Below are positions 10,559-22,575 of a DNA stretch of 64,000 bases, in pieces (within the stretch, counting starts at the first letter, position 1; every line of letters begins with the position of its first letter). The stretch is from Astrothelium macrocarpum (Eukaryota > Ascomycota > Dothideomycetes > Trypetheliales > Trypetheliaceae). The notes under the pieces were generated by a model. That model saw only the letters and a list, made by a program, of their open reading frames with translations. It had not been told where the DNA came from and ran no database searches. The position numbers were made by a program, and so were the translations under genes. Where the stretch lies: the NCBI GenBank assembly GCA_021030915.1, contig JAGEMR010000069.1, positions 1-64,000 of the forward strand, read 5' to 3'.

Positions 10559-13500
10559 AGCGTAAAGGGGGAAAAAACAGGTCAGACTTCAATATCGGCT
10601 AGACTGTTTGGTCATTCCCATGGGAAAAGGAATTAGGGTTATTCCTGCATGGATGAAGCGAAGCGAGTTCGCGCAGAGGAGAGGCAACAAAAGACCCTGA
10701 TGTCACTGGTGCATCCGCAATCCCCGACTACGGGGCTTGGCGCACGTGCATCCACTCAAAGTCAGCGTCAGGTGGGGTCTGTAATCATGGTGCAGCCATG
10801 CTGTGGGCCCTGCACCTGCGTCGGTGGAAGGCCGGGAGGAATGTCTGCTTATCTGCCAAATATTTCTTCTTCTGTTATAATGCATATGTCTTATGACAAT
10901 TCCTTGCAATGTGGTGCAGATTAACGATTCTCGTAATGATGTTTCTTTAAACTTCCTCCGGCTCTGGTGGCTGATAACTTTGATAAGTGGCCCGCGATCC
11001 CCGCTGTCTGTCGGTGCGACCTCTCCGCCCCGACTGATCACCGCCGAGCCACTTCACGCGTTTCGTCAGTGGCCGGAGGGTTTTTTGACACTGCCGGTGG
11101 AAGTGGTCCCTGATGTTCAGGTCTTGTTGGATCCCGTTGCTCCCCCCGTCAACGGATGAAAGACTGCGTATCGCTACCAACACTGTACGCAAGATAAGCT
11201 TAGACCGGTGGGCGCACGACTGGATTGCCAGTCGAATCAGAATGCGGGGTAAAGTCATCGCTACAAAGGATGAAATTAAACCAGGGTCTAGAGGTGTCTG
11301 AGAACAGCCAACAAGTTGTGATGGCTGCCTCATTTGAGCTGGCACGAGCTGGTAGCGAAGAGCTCCTTCATCTCCGCCCATCTCATGACTGAGGTACGAA
11401 CTCAAAGCCAACACCAACGGCAAGCGCCAAGAAACCTATTTCCGTTCTACATATGTTCAGTGATGTTGCAGGCCTTCCAATCTTTCACCAGAAGACGCGT
11501 CACTTTTTTGAACGCGGGTGATCAGAAACTGGTATGAGACAAGATGAAAAAGAAAAGACAAACCACTCTCACAGCTGTCATGGGATGACACAGAGTTGCC
11601 ACGGTTGCGCACACCGGTTTCCATTCACTATGGCGAGTTTGAAGTCGGCGCAAACCCGCAAAGGGCTCTCAACTCCGTGGATAGGATCCTTGGAATAGAT
11701 TCAGCCCTCCCGTCGGCTTTTGCGCTCGTGGGCATAACATGGCGCGTAGATCGCGAAACCATAAAAAAAAAAGAGCTCATTGACACAACGGCTGGCGCAA
11801 GTCTAGACGGCGCCTTGGACATTCAATGCCATGCTTCCTGCAATATTATCAAAGACGCATGCACAATCCCATGCCCTACCTTACATACAACTCATAAATG
11901 TCCCGTGAGTCTGGAACGACATCAATATTGTTCTGGATCTGCGCCCTTGGCGCCAGACGTCTGGACCCTTTGCGGCTGATGAAAATCACCGCCACATCTT
12001 CGGTTCAGCGGATAGGGAGATCTCGAGCCTCATGCCACCAGATGCGAACTTCCCTGAATTAACCCGGTCAGTCTTTCAGGTTAATTCCTTGATTAGGCAA
12101 ATTTATGTTGATCATGATCTACATCTAAAACATTGCCACTGATCGGCATCTCATCTATCGTCTTTAACTTGAGTCTGCTTAATCTTTCGACGTCAGATCT
12201 TACAATATTCCTTTTCATTCATGTCGGTGACCCTGCTTACGCCAACTACCTGGTTCCCTGATAAAGTTCTTACTCCAAGAAGATGACAGTCGTTTCATCG
12301 ACATCTAAATGTGTAACACCATCTGGTCAGAACCTTAACTGTGCCACTCTACTGCGTTCGGGAACCGAGAATTTCCCCAACTCTATGCACACGTGGGATG
12401 ACCCGAGCTATCCGGGTCGCTATCGATAATGTGAAGACGACACTAGGAATTCTTATTTTCCGGATTATCCTAGGGGATGCCTTTACGTTGGTATTAAGGC
12501 CTCCTGACTTCGCCTCACATCTACATTTTTACATCTTTAGGGCTAGTTTGATCCGATTACGTTTAATTGCAACGCGCGGCACTGGCATGGTATCTGATTT
12601 GCCAAAATATTCTGGTTCAGGTATCGTGTTTAGAAACTCACTCATGGCTCCTGTAGATCAGTGTCCAGTCTCACTTGGAGCGCCTGAAGTGAGTTTTGGA
12701 AGATTCAAAAAACCTCTTTTGTTTTCACGTAATGGATGCAGGGTAATCTACCAATTGATCTCGAAGGAATGCTGACACTGGTATTTCCGGTCTGCCCTTT
12801 GTTCCCCATAGCGTGGCCCTCCACTCAAAAAAAAAAAACTTGGGCTCATTGGCAGTGCTAGACCATTTTTGCTTACTATCACCTCCGCTTTCTTTTCTAA
12901 GAACCATCTTACGACCTATTCCTATCCATGTTGCTTACACGTAAAGTGCTTCACGTACCAATCGGTCTCCGAATCTGGTCTGCAACGGGGTAACGCTATC
13001 ACTACTCCAACGTATTGTCTGTCAAGTACAACAATACGGGATCCCAATGCGAAATCTTGTGATGAAATGGAATCCGAGATTCATTGGTAGACGTGGAACC
13101 TTGGCTACAACAAGAGTTGGTGACGCTGACGAGGTACCCTGATAGGGTCCGCTTCAGAACAAATTGGTTCTCTTAGTTCTGGAGACAGGATTAGACCCAA
13201 CTCGGTCTTTGAGAATGTTGTGTACCCAACTCGGTCTTTGAGAATGTCTTATACTCAACTCGGTCTTTGAGAATGTCTCATATCTCTATATCCCGAGATC
13301 CAAGATATCAAGAGGCTAAAGCACAGTCTGAAGACAAGAAGTGACAGAAGTAACAGAAGATAGTCTGCGAGCTGTAGAGACTCCTTGCATCGTGGTGACC
13401 AATCGGGCTGCTTACGGTATTACAGTCAGACGTCAGATATTCCTCAAAATTGCTCAATCTCAAAACTCCCATTCTAAACCAAAACACTTCGGGTCATGAA

Positions 13501-14873
13501 CAGTGGGTCTGCTCTCCAATCCCATTTCTAGAAATGAAATCATGCACGGAAGGCTTTACGATAAGAAAAACACGAAACTATGACCTGGATAGCACACTGT
13601 AATGATCCTGGGTAATGACATTATAAAATGTACATCTTTCCAGAGTTTGTGATCAGCTTTCCATACTCGAAAGTTTTGGGTTAGAGCTACTACTATTAGC
13701 GTCACTTTCAGAACATATTTCTACGGTGTAGCATTGGTGACTTGTCATGCGAAGCAGATGGATTTTGTTTGGCACTTGGCTTCCCCGTCTACAAAAGTGT
13801 TGGTGAAGCGTAGAGAGCGAGTTTGTGCTGAGATTGTAGTTTCCTCATCGCATTAACATTCCCAAACCTTTGGTTTGAGACGTACGTGCTCCGTTAGTTT
13901 TTGACTATATAAGTTAAGGAAGCAAGGTTATTTCGAAATGATAATAAGAGACGTTGTTGGCTCACGATCTAATTCCTCATTCCCACTCGGAGCCTTATTA
14001 TTTGTACTTCTCGCCGGGAAGCAAATCAGAAAAGTGATTTGGTGATCAAGAACATCTGATTCCCTTGGATGCCTCATAGGTACGCAGAATTGTTCGATGT
14101 CATAATCACCATCACAGCCGCGTGGTCAACGATAAAAAAAAGCTCCAGGCAGCAGGCAAAATATGCAAATTGTAAGATTTTATCTTGTTCAAGTAACCCA
14201 TGCGGGGCCTCAAAAACTCCGGAACTTGGGGTGCATCGTCAACTCATTCCCGATGGACAGCGCTGACGACCGTAAAAATCTCACCAGCATAGGTAATTTT
14301 CATGAATCGAGAGTAGTCTCGAAGGATCAAGACTGACGGAACAGCTTCCCATATACCGAACTGGAATAATTATTCTCAGATCACACCACATTTGGCCTGC
14401 AGTTTGAAAATTCATATTAAAGTCCAATTTTCTTATCCAATCAGACCATATAGGCACGGATCCAAAGGATGCGTTGATCACAATTTATCCATCGGACGCG
14501 GTATACCGTAGGAGGTGCCTGCAAATTATCCAGATTATGCAGACGTCATTACTGCAGGGACCACTCGTCCCTTTTTTCTTCCCCTTGACGTGATCTCATC
14601 TAGGTGCAGAAGTTCCCCGGTCTTTCGCGACGCACGAATACGAAGCTTCTTGGGAAATACTTCCGTATGCCGACTGCCAATCAGCGTCGCTGCTCCAAAG
14701 ATGACCATGCTCTAATGGTCGGTGATAAGAACTACCACCTTCCTAAGTCGTAACGACAGAGCTTCCTAATTTCTGCTGGCGAAAAGATCATCGTAAATAA
14801 AGAGCTTTGCCATGACACCATATAAAGTGAGAATGGCGCTCGCATCGTTGAAGGTTTACAGCCACCGACAACC
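10559..14873. other. 4.3-kb gene-poor stretch
   Basis: Open frames here stay below about 145 codons, overlap on opposite strands and show no recognisable motif. The longest (12341-12775 and 11596-11979, both plus) lack splice-extended continuations that I could support. The one clear structure is a threefold 29-bp repeat at 13196-13282. The last 100 bp are presumably the promoter of the S28 peptidase. Confidence 0.5.
13196..13282 (+). repeat. 29-bp tandem repeat, three copies
   Basis: Copies at 13196-13224, 13225-13253 and 13254-13282 share the core CAACTCGGTCTTTGAGAATG. Differences are confined mainly to the last six positions of each unit. It lies in the gene-poor stretch upstream of the S28 peptidase and overlaps no supported gene. 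Confidence 0.9.
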
Positions 14874-16709
14874 ATGGCATTAAGAATTACCCTGGAGCTG
14901 CTGTCCCTCCTGCTGCCTGCGTTCGTAGATGGTTCCAAGTGGTATCCATCAAGTCCGATCAGTCAATTAAAGGCAAATGTGAGTAGAATTGTGCCAACCT
15001 TCAAAAGCCTTGCTGGTGATTGCCGCGAACAAAATACTCACATATCTCGCTCAGTCCTACTCCGCAAGTCAACTCTCCAAACGCGATGTTGATCCAACCC
15101 TCCTCTACCCAGCTCATAACATAAGTGTTCCAATCGATCATTTCCACAATGAATCACAATACGAACCCCACACCAACGATACTTTCAATCTCCGCTATTG
15201 GTTCGACGCTAGCTATTATGCTCCCGGTGGCCCCGTCATTGTGCTGGAAAGTGGGGAAGACACGGGCGACGATCGATTGCCGTATCTTCAAAAAGGAATA
15301 TTACATCAACTAGCTCAAGCTACCAACGGTATTGGAGTGGTTCTCGAGCATCGCTACTATGGCCAGAGTTTCCCAACTCCAGATCTATCCACCGAAAACC
15401 TAAGATTTTTGACGACCGATCAAGCTTTGGCGGACACTGCATATTTTGCTCAAAATGTTGTTTTCCCAGGCCTAGAGAACGAGACCCTTACGGCACCGCA
15501 CGCTCCATATATTGCTTATGGAGGATCGTATGCTGGAGCCTTTGTCGCATTCCTACGTGTTCTCTATCCCGACGTCTATTTTGGTGCGATCGGGTCTTCA
15601 GGTGTCGTAGAAGCAATCGTACGTTCATCTCCGTCACTCTGTATGTGAGAGTACTGATAGCATGACAGTGGGACTATTGGGAGTATTATCAGCCAATCGT
15701 CGAATATGGACCGCAAACGTGCATTACAAATACCCAAAAGCTGATCAATGTTGTGGACAATATCCTCATCGGCCGTAACGACACGCGATTGACCAAACAA
15801 CTCAAGCGCGCATTCGGTCTCCAAAACGTTACCTATGACGACGATTTTGCCAATGTTTTGAGCAGCTACGTAGGTGGCTGGCAGGGCCGGAATTGGGATC
15901 CTGCCGTCGATGAGTCTCAGCCATTTTACCAGTATTGTGGTAATGTCAGTGCGTCCACTCTTCAATTCAACGCAACGGCGAAACAAACCAGAACCGTACA
16001 GTGGTTGCTTAAGGCTGGTGGATATGGCAATGAAACCGCGAGCCTCACAACACCAATGTTGAATCTCATTAATTATATCAACGTAACCGAGGTTCAACCA
16101 TGCGCTGCAGGAGGTCAGACTCAAGATGAGTGCTTCTCGACTCACAACGCCACATTCTATGAGCTGGATGACATTACCCAAACTTGGCGTTCATGGCCAT
16201 ACCAAGTAAGTCATCGGATTTTGTTGTGAAAAAATAACAAGTAAAACAGGCCCACTAACCGAACACAGTACTGCACCCAATGGGGTTTCCTTCAAACTGG
16301 CAGTGGTTTTCCTTCAAACGAGCTTGCCCTTGTATCGAGAACGCTTGATCTTGCATACATGAGCATCATTTGTAATGATGCCTTTAATATCAGCACTCCC
16401 CCCGACACTGAAGCAGTCAACAAATATGGTGGCTTCAACATCTCTTACGATCGTCTGGCGTTTATGGACGGTGAGCAAGATCCTTGGAGACCCGCCACTG
16501 TTCACTCCCCCGCCGCAAACAGTCGGACGAGCACAACGGAAGAGCCGTACATTCTGATTGCAGGTGCGGTCCACCATTGGGACGAGAATGGGCTTTTCCC
16601 GAATGAGACAACGCCTACTTTGCCACCTGCGCCTGTTGCAGCGGCGCAGAAAGCAGAAGCTAGCTTCGTGAAGCAATGGTTGACGGAATTCAAAGCACCC
16701 TCGTCATGA
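14874..16709 (+). CDS. Secreted serine carboxypeptidase, family S28
   Basis: Prolyl-carboxypeptidase/dipeptidyl-peptidase-type secreted hydrolase. Four exons (14874-14978, 15055-15618, 15669-16205, 16269-16709) give 548 residues. The first about 20 residues (MALRITLELLSLLLPAFVDG) form a signal peptide. The nucleophile motif GGSYAGAF is near residue 192. The DGEQDPW segment (about 467) and AVHHWDENG (about 502) provide the likely catalytic Asp and His. Other family marks are VPIDHFHN, GGPVIVLESGED and LEHRYYGQSFP. Several N-x-S/T sites (HNISVP, FNISTP, PNETTP) fit a glycosylated extracellular enzyme. Length and motif order are normal, so it should be active. Confidence 0.92.
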
Positions 16710-16943
16710 ATAAGACGACTGTAAATTAATTTTTAAAAGCATTGCACGATTATAATCATAATCGTTCATCCATCATCATCTATACATTGTGATCTATCCA
16801 TCATGATCCATCCCTCCAAATATATCGGCAGCAGCTCAGTCCCCACACCACCATCACCACCTCATCGCCTTCTCCCGTGGGTATCAAACAACACCACCCA
16901 TCCACCCATCCCAACACCACACGCTCCCTCCATCCCCCTCAAC

Positions 16944-17619
16944 TCAACTCAAACTCCCTTCTTTCACCCGCCACCCCACCAACCCCTCAAAATGCCAACT
17001 CCCATCACTACTCACCCACTCCGCATCCCAGACCTCCCCGCCCTTACTCGCCCGCTCACACAGCACCCCCATCGTAATCCCCCCCTGCTCCTCGACCGCC
17101 GCGCTCTGCCCGACCCGCCACGGCGTCGCGCGCACCAGACGCAGCCGCGTGCACGGCGGCGCGCACAGCTGCATCCGGCGCCAGCTCGCGCGCGGGTGCG
17201 CGGCCGACGCGTGCGTCGCGGGCGCCGCCGTCGCCGGGTAGTCGACCGAGAGCCGGTGGTAGGGCTGCGACGCGTGCAGCGTCGGGTAGTTGCATGGGAA
17301 GGCGCGCGCGAGCAGCGTGTTTTGCGCCGCGGGTGTTGGGGGGTGGGCGCTGGCGTAGGGTAGCGAGGCGCTGGGGGGGTGCGGTGGGCTGTGGGACCAG
17401 TCGGGGAGGAAGAAGAGGGTGCGTTGGAGTGGGCGGGAGGTGTTGATGAGGGCGTGCCAGAGGTGGGAGACGCGTTGGGAGAGGCTGGTGGGGATGTCAG
17501 TTTGGTTTGAGGGGTGGCTAGTTGGGGGGGCTTGCTTACAGGAGGTCGCGCGGTGGTAGGTTGGAGAGGATGTTTTCGAGGAGTTCGGGGATTTGGAGGA
17601 CGCGTTCGGCTGAGGACAT
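16944..17619 (-). CDS. F-box protein
   Basis: Two exons (17619-17540 and 17484-16944) encode 206 residues. The N-terminus VLQIPELLENILSNLPPRDL runs into LSQRVSHLWHALINTSRPLQ and RTLFFLPDW, the typical F-box of short fungal proteins. It should bind Skp1 and present a substrate to an SCF ubiquitin ligase. No WD40 or leucine-rich repeat follows; the remainder (SWRRMQLCAPPCTRLRLV and onward) resembles the uncharacterised tail common to this fungal group. The second exon is very GC-rich, so both strands carry long spurious frames there. Convergent with the S28 peptidase and divergent from the phosphatase gene. Confidence 0.82.
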
Positions 17620-18272
17620 GGTGGTTATTGCGCGGAGTTGGGGTGTGGAAAGGGTGGGGATTGTGAGATTGGAATTGGATTATTGGAAAGCAGCATATTT
17701 GATATTTGCGCGCGAACAAAGGACGGCAAGATATGTTGTTGATGGGTTGTACGGAGGGGTACGGAGGGCCGTTGCGGCTGCTCGTTGGCGTCTTCACCGC
17801 GACGTCACCCACGTCATTTGGTGGGGCCTTTGGCAGTCCGTGCCGCTAAATACACCAGATCTTGGTACCGAACCTGTCAAACCCTCGCTGGATCCTACCG
17901 TAATAGTCAAGGACCCGCAAATAAGGCAAGCCAATATAGTGGAAAAACTAAGGCCGCATATATGTTGCTGTTCCCATGGAAAAACTTTGTTCGATCAGGC
18001 CATCAGTCTTCTTCAGTGTAATGATCGGATTGTGTAACAAACACATGCAAACTGACAGAATGGAGACTTCAAGCAATGCACGCTTGCTCAGCATAACTTA
18101 CCTAGTGAAATCCTAGTCCGGCAGACGTCGGGTCAGTGGAAACGATGAAGAAGCCATCGATGACCCTTTGAGCACAGCTTCATTCTCGTCTCAGGTAAAT
18201 CCTCGATTTTTAATCTTCATCCAATCCCAGGACCACAAGAGTGGAGTCCGCCTTCAAGCCACTGCTGACACA
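17620..18272. other. Divergent intergenic region, F-box/SHB17-like
   Basis: About 650 bp between two divergently transcribed starts, likely holding both promoters. No additional gene seen. Confidence 0.5.
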
Positions 18273-19244
18273 ATGTCTGATCAAGAAGCTGCAACCCCAC
18301 GCGTGTTTATTGCCCGTCATGGTAAATGCCAAGACTCAATCGATAGTATCCACCAAGGCTGATTTATTGCCTTTTTTTACCCTAAAGGCGAGACTGAGTG
18401 GTCCAAAAATGGTCGCTACACCGGCACAACCGAGCTCGAATTGACCGGAGAAGGCGAAAAGCAAGTTCTAGGGACGGCAAAGCTTCTCGTAGGTTCTGGA
18501 AAATTAATCGATCCTTCCCGTGTCGAACACATCTTCATTAGTCCTCGCAAGCGTGCTCAGACGACATTCAAGTTGCTCTTCGGTGACACGTCAACTGCCG
18601 ACAGTAGCAAAATCAGTGTGACGGAAGAGATTGCAGAATGGGGATATGGCGAGTATGAGGGTCTTCAGACAAAAGAGATAATTGCAAGCAGGAAGGGCCG
18701 AGGGCTTGATGGAGATGAGCAGTGGGACATCTGGAGGGATGGATGTGAAGGCGGGGAGTATGTTCCCGAACGAATAGAATTGCGCAACCCATTCCAATGT
18801 TATACTAAACCTACGGCCCAGGTCAGCGCAAGAAGTGACAGATCGCCTTGATTCTCTCATTAGTAAGATCCATGATATACAGCGACCTCATATGCACGAT
18901 GGGAAACCCACAGACGTTGTGCTTGTATGTGCATTCCTTCACCATTTCACTCTTATATGCAAATCACGCTGTCACAAAGCCACGCTCCTGTGCTCAAATA
19001 TTGATAGGTCGCGCATGGCCATATCCTTCGAGCCTTCGTGAAACGATGGCTCAAGTACCCCATGGACTTTCCGCTTACTATGATGATCCCACCAGGCGCT
19101 ATAGGGGTCCTGAGGTAGGTCGCCGCTCATCATCCTGAGTTAAAGTTATCGACCCTGATGTTAACCTCTGAAAGTTATAAGGAGGGTCGAATCGACAAGC
19201 CTGCCTTCATGATTGGACTACCTCTTCCAATGGAGGAAAGCTAA
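18273..19244 (+). CDS. SHB17: Histidine-phosphatase superfamily protein, SHB17-like (sedoheptulose 1,7-bisphosphatase)
   Basis: Five exons (18273-18321, 18388-18757, 18822-18924, 19008-19114, 19175-19244) encode 232 residues. The spliced start gives VFIARHGETEWSKNGRYTGT, the RHG phosphohistidine motif of the phosphoglycerate-mutase superfamily. Next come FISPRKRAQTT, EWGYGEYEGL and IWRDGCEGGE, and after the fourth exon VAHGHILRAF with the second catalytic His. The ending GVLSYKEGRIDKPAF also matches yeast SHB17, which feeds the non-oxidative pentose phosphate pathway. The first intron interrupts the RHG motif itself. The protein is somewhat shorter than the yeast enzyme, with a reduced loop before the last exon. 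The exact substrate is inferred from similarity only. Confidence 0.85.
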
Positions 19245-19615
19245 GGTGGAGATGTGTCGGAGTTCTTGTCCCAGTATGGTACCTTTTTCAAAACCGTTCC
19301 TTTTTCCAAGGTAGATAAACGTAACGATGTCCGGGAATAGAGGTGTGGGTCAGAGACAATTTCTTTTGTTTAGAGCCATAAACGTAAGCAAGATGTGTTG
19401 GCTAAATAAAGTGAGATGGGAATTTTGGTATGAAGTTCGCCAGTTACATCAATTTCGTCATTAATTTGACTGTCATTGTAAAAAGTCCAGAAAGTCCTCA
19501 ATTCACTTTACAGGCAATTCAATTCAGCTTTGAATCCGCACCATCCCAAAATCGACGTAACGTTAAAAAAGAGTGAATTGATGGAGAGAAAGCAAAGTCT
19601 GGCAGGGTCACCCGA
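19245..19615. other. Convergent intergenic region, SHB17-like/monooxygenase
   Basis: About 370 bp of ordinary composition between two gene ends. Nothing further recognised. Confidence 0.55.
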
Positions 19616-21531
19616 TTATTTACCCACTGCCCAACCTGCCAATTTATTCACCAATTCTTCTCCATACACCGGCTGTTTGTCAACTCCATCTCCTAATAGT
19701 CCCAAATAGTTGGTAATGTCTCGTCCATCAAATTCCCTTATCTCGAACCCATTCCCCATAAAAGCAAACTGATTCTCATCCCAATACTCGATATCAAAAT
19801 CCTCATACCTCGGCTTCCTCATCATCTCCATAAAATGCAACCTCGACCCGGGATATATCGGCACCTGCCCATCCGTCGTGCCATTCTTAAACCAGCTCCG
19901 ACACCCGCTCGTCCACGCAGTCCGCTTCAGGAACAGATCCGCGTGCTGGCGAAACTGCCGCGCCACCTTCCACCGCGGCGTCACGCACTTGATATTCTCC
20001 ACCTGCGCCTTCGCCATCACGTCGAACATGTACTGCGTCCACTGCTCGATCAGCGGCATGAAGCTGCCGTGCCCCAGCGGGCCGTACGGCCCACAGAAGC
20101 TGAAGTGGTTGGGGAAGCCCGGGATCGCCACGCTCAGATACGACGTCACGCCGTCGCCGCTGCTGCCCCACAGGTCGCGCAGGTCGACGCCGTGCGCGAC
20201 GAACGGGAAGCGCGGCAGCCACGACGTGTCGAAGCCCGTGGCGCAGATGATGACGTCCACGGAGTGGGCGCGGCCCTCGTGGTCGGTGAAGCCCGTGGCG
20301 GTGATGCTGCCGATGGGGTCGGTGAAGATGGTCGCGTTGGGCGCGACTAGCGCTTCCAGGTAGCCTGGGGCGGGCGTCGGGCGCCGGCAGCCGGGGTTGA
20401 AGTTTTTCGGGATGATGGCGTCGCAGAGGCGAGGGTCGCCGCGGAGCTTGGTGGCCATTTCGTTGTGCGCGTAGTCGCGCGCCGCTTTGGCTTCGGCGGA
20501 GCCTTTGATGATGAATTTGAAGCGCTGGTTGAGCTCGTTTTCGATTTGTTTGCGGTATTCGAGGTATTTTTGGGGGTTGTCTTTGAGATATTGTAGCTGC
20601 TCTGGTGTGTCTTGCAGTGAGGTCAGTATCGCCTGGAAATAACCCATGTTCAATGATTGGACGAGTACTTACAAGCAAAGTTGGCTCCATTCTTTCCGGC
20701 CCATGACTGAGCAAAGCCAGCGGTGATCCATATGGGACTTCGTATCCAATGGTACAGGGCGGATACCTTCTGCTGTATGGAAGCAACAATCTGAACACCA
20801 CTGCTACCGGCGCCGATGACTGCTACTCGCTTTCCCGTTAAATCGTAGCCTTCGTCGTATTGAGCTGAATGCATAATCTTCCCTTTGAAGTCTTGTAAGC
20901 CGGGAATATCGGGCATTTTCCATGAATTGAGTACACCTCCGGCGTTGATGAAGAATTCAGCAGAATCCTTGAAAATTTCATTGGTCTCTAGGTTTCTGAC
21001 ATCAAACTTCCACTGTCCCGATGTTTCGTCCCATTCGGCTCGCTCTATTTGGTGGCGCAGTTTGATGTATTTTGAAATAAAGTCATTCTCTTGTTCAATG
21101 TCCTTGAGATACTCCCAGATCTCTGGTGAGAAAGAATAGTAATGGGTCCACAGTTTGATCTTCCAACTAAATTGATAGTTGACGCTTGGGATATCACATG
21201 CACAACCTGGGTATCTGTTTTCAAACCATGTTCCTCCAATGTCAGCGTTCTTCTCGTAGCAACAAATGTCCATGTTCTCCATCTGCTCTTCGGCCTTTTT
21301 GAAAAAGTTCAAGGAAGAGGCGCCTGCACCCATGAGCACAACTCGTATTTTCTTTTTGGTGCCCATCGGTTGCTCTCGTACCACATAACCATGTTCGTCT
21401 CTTTTGGGTACAAGAGCGCCATCACGCTCGGCTGTGGGGTGATTGGTGTCTGCAGTATTACCGTAATTCGCGTATAAATTACGCGACTGCTGTTCCGAGT
21501 GAATACCCATGACGCGAGGAGAATATTGCAA
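19616..21531 (-). CDS. FAD-dependent Baeyer-Villiger-type monooxygenase
   Basis: NADPH-flavin monooxygenase of the cyclohexanone-monooxygenase type, which inserts oxygen next to ketones. Two exons (21531-20673 and 20610-19616) give 617 residues. The FAD-binding Rossmann motif VVLMGAGASSLNFFKKAEE is near residue 68, followed by GGTWFENRYPGCACDIPS. The NADPH-binding motif RVAVIGAGSSGVQI is near 240. The Baeyer-Villiger fingerprint appears as FKGKIMHSAQYD, with Tyr where the consensus usually has Trp. ATGFDTSW marks the second half. The intron acceptor is at 20611, after an ATACTGAC branch site; only that site keeps the frame. A second ATG at residue 8 (MGIHSEQQ) could be the true start. Substrate unknown. 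Confidence 0.9.
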
Positions 21532-22575
21532 TAACGTTGGAATTCTGATAGAACTATAGCATTCGAAACTACAAAAGACGCACCTTACTCGATGACTCTA
21601 ATGGGATATATCAATGACATTGATAACGCAAGCTTTGAAATCAACAAAAGTGAAATCACAGAAATGACGAAAGATGAAACTCTCACCAATTATTTTGCTT
21701 TGCGGTAAAAGCGGAAGTCAAAGCCGAGGGAATGGGGCATCCGATTGACTAAACGAAGCACTACGTACTCTGCACTCGCGGGGTAAAAGAGTAAGTTAAG
21801 GTAAGTCTGTGTAAGGGTTCGCCAAGCGTATGGGGTAAAAGACACGCAAAGCAGGCTGCCACGAGATATTGGCCCACGCTTGACCATGTCTTGTAGCACA
21901 AATAAGACGTCTTTTTGGAGGTTGTCATGGCGGATATCGGGGTATGGATCAATGTAGATATGTGATTTTGTAGTCGCAGAGGATTGGGCATTAGAGTCTC
22001 AAACAAAGTACGTCGCTGATTGTACTGGGTTCTCAGCATTTGCCGTTTTCGTCTCAACCTGGATTCTCAAGGAAGAGATGAAAAGTCAAGCGAGGCGTAC
22101 TCGGTGGTGATGAGAGGTAAGGTAAGGTAGCTGTCGGATCATGCAAAGCCGCAGCGCCACAGCCTTGGTGGCATCGTCCAGTGCTGACCTGCGCCAACGA
22201 GCCTCATCCACTGCCATCCTCATTACACAACATTGCCCGTCATCTTGCTGTCTGGCTCTGCTCTCTCTTTTGACTCTTCGCGTTCATGTGAATTCCGACT
22301 CGGCCTGATTCTGACTCCTTGCGACTCGATCTCGAGAATTGCGACAGTCTCTTCGACGATCAGTAATGCGCTTCGAAACCGGTCTCCAATCCAAGTCGTT
22401 TGACATCTCAATGACTGTCAACTGGTCCGCTGAGCAATCTGTTACCTGAATATTGGGTGGTGGGGCACGTTGATTCTACCAGATTGAAAGATCGGATTCG
22501 AGGACAATTGCATCTCACCACCTGGTGTTGCCAATCCATCACCCCTCCTACACAAACACCACGCCTTCCTCAGAC
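21532..22575. other. Divergent promoter region, monooxygenase/ROM2
   Basis: About 1 kb between divergent genes, with no domain-bearing frame. The right part (from about 22230) is rich in short CT runs and probably contains the 5' leader of the Rho exchange-factor gene. Confidence 0.5.

Noticed and set aside
13196..13282. Short regularly repeated units as a possible CRISPR array
   Set aside because: The copies are directly adjacent without spacers, and the window is clearly eukaryotic. It is a tandem repeat.
17012..17812. Long Pro/Arg-rich minus-strand frame over the F-box gene
   Set aside because: It lies in another frame of the GC-rich F-box exon, has a composition typical of antisense or shifted GC-rich sequence, and lacks any domain. 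The F-box reading with one intron explains the region.
20634..20672. TTTCCAG as acceptor of the monooxygenase intron
   Set aside because: It would put the second exon out of frame with the conserved TPEQLQYLKDNPQKYLEYRK segment. The GCAAG acceptor at 20611, preceded by a CTGAC branch site, restores the frame.
19887..20801. 304-codon frame overlapping the monooxygenase on the same strand
   Set aside because: It results from reading through the intron and a +1 shift in GC-rich sequence (long Arg/His/Pro runs). The monooxygenase frame carries the conserved motifs.
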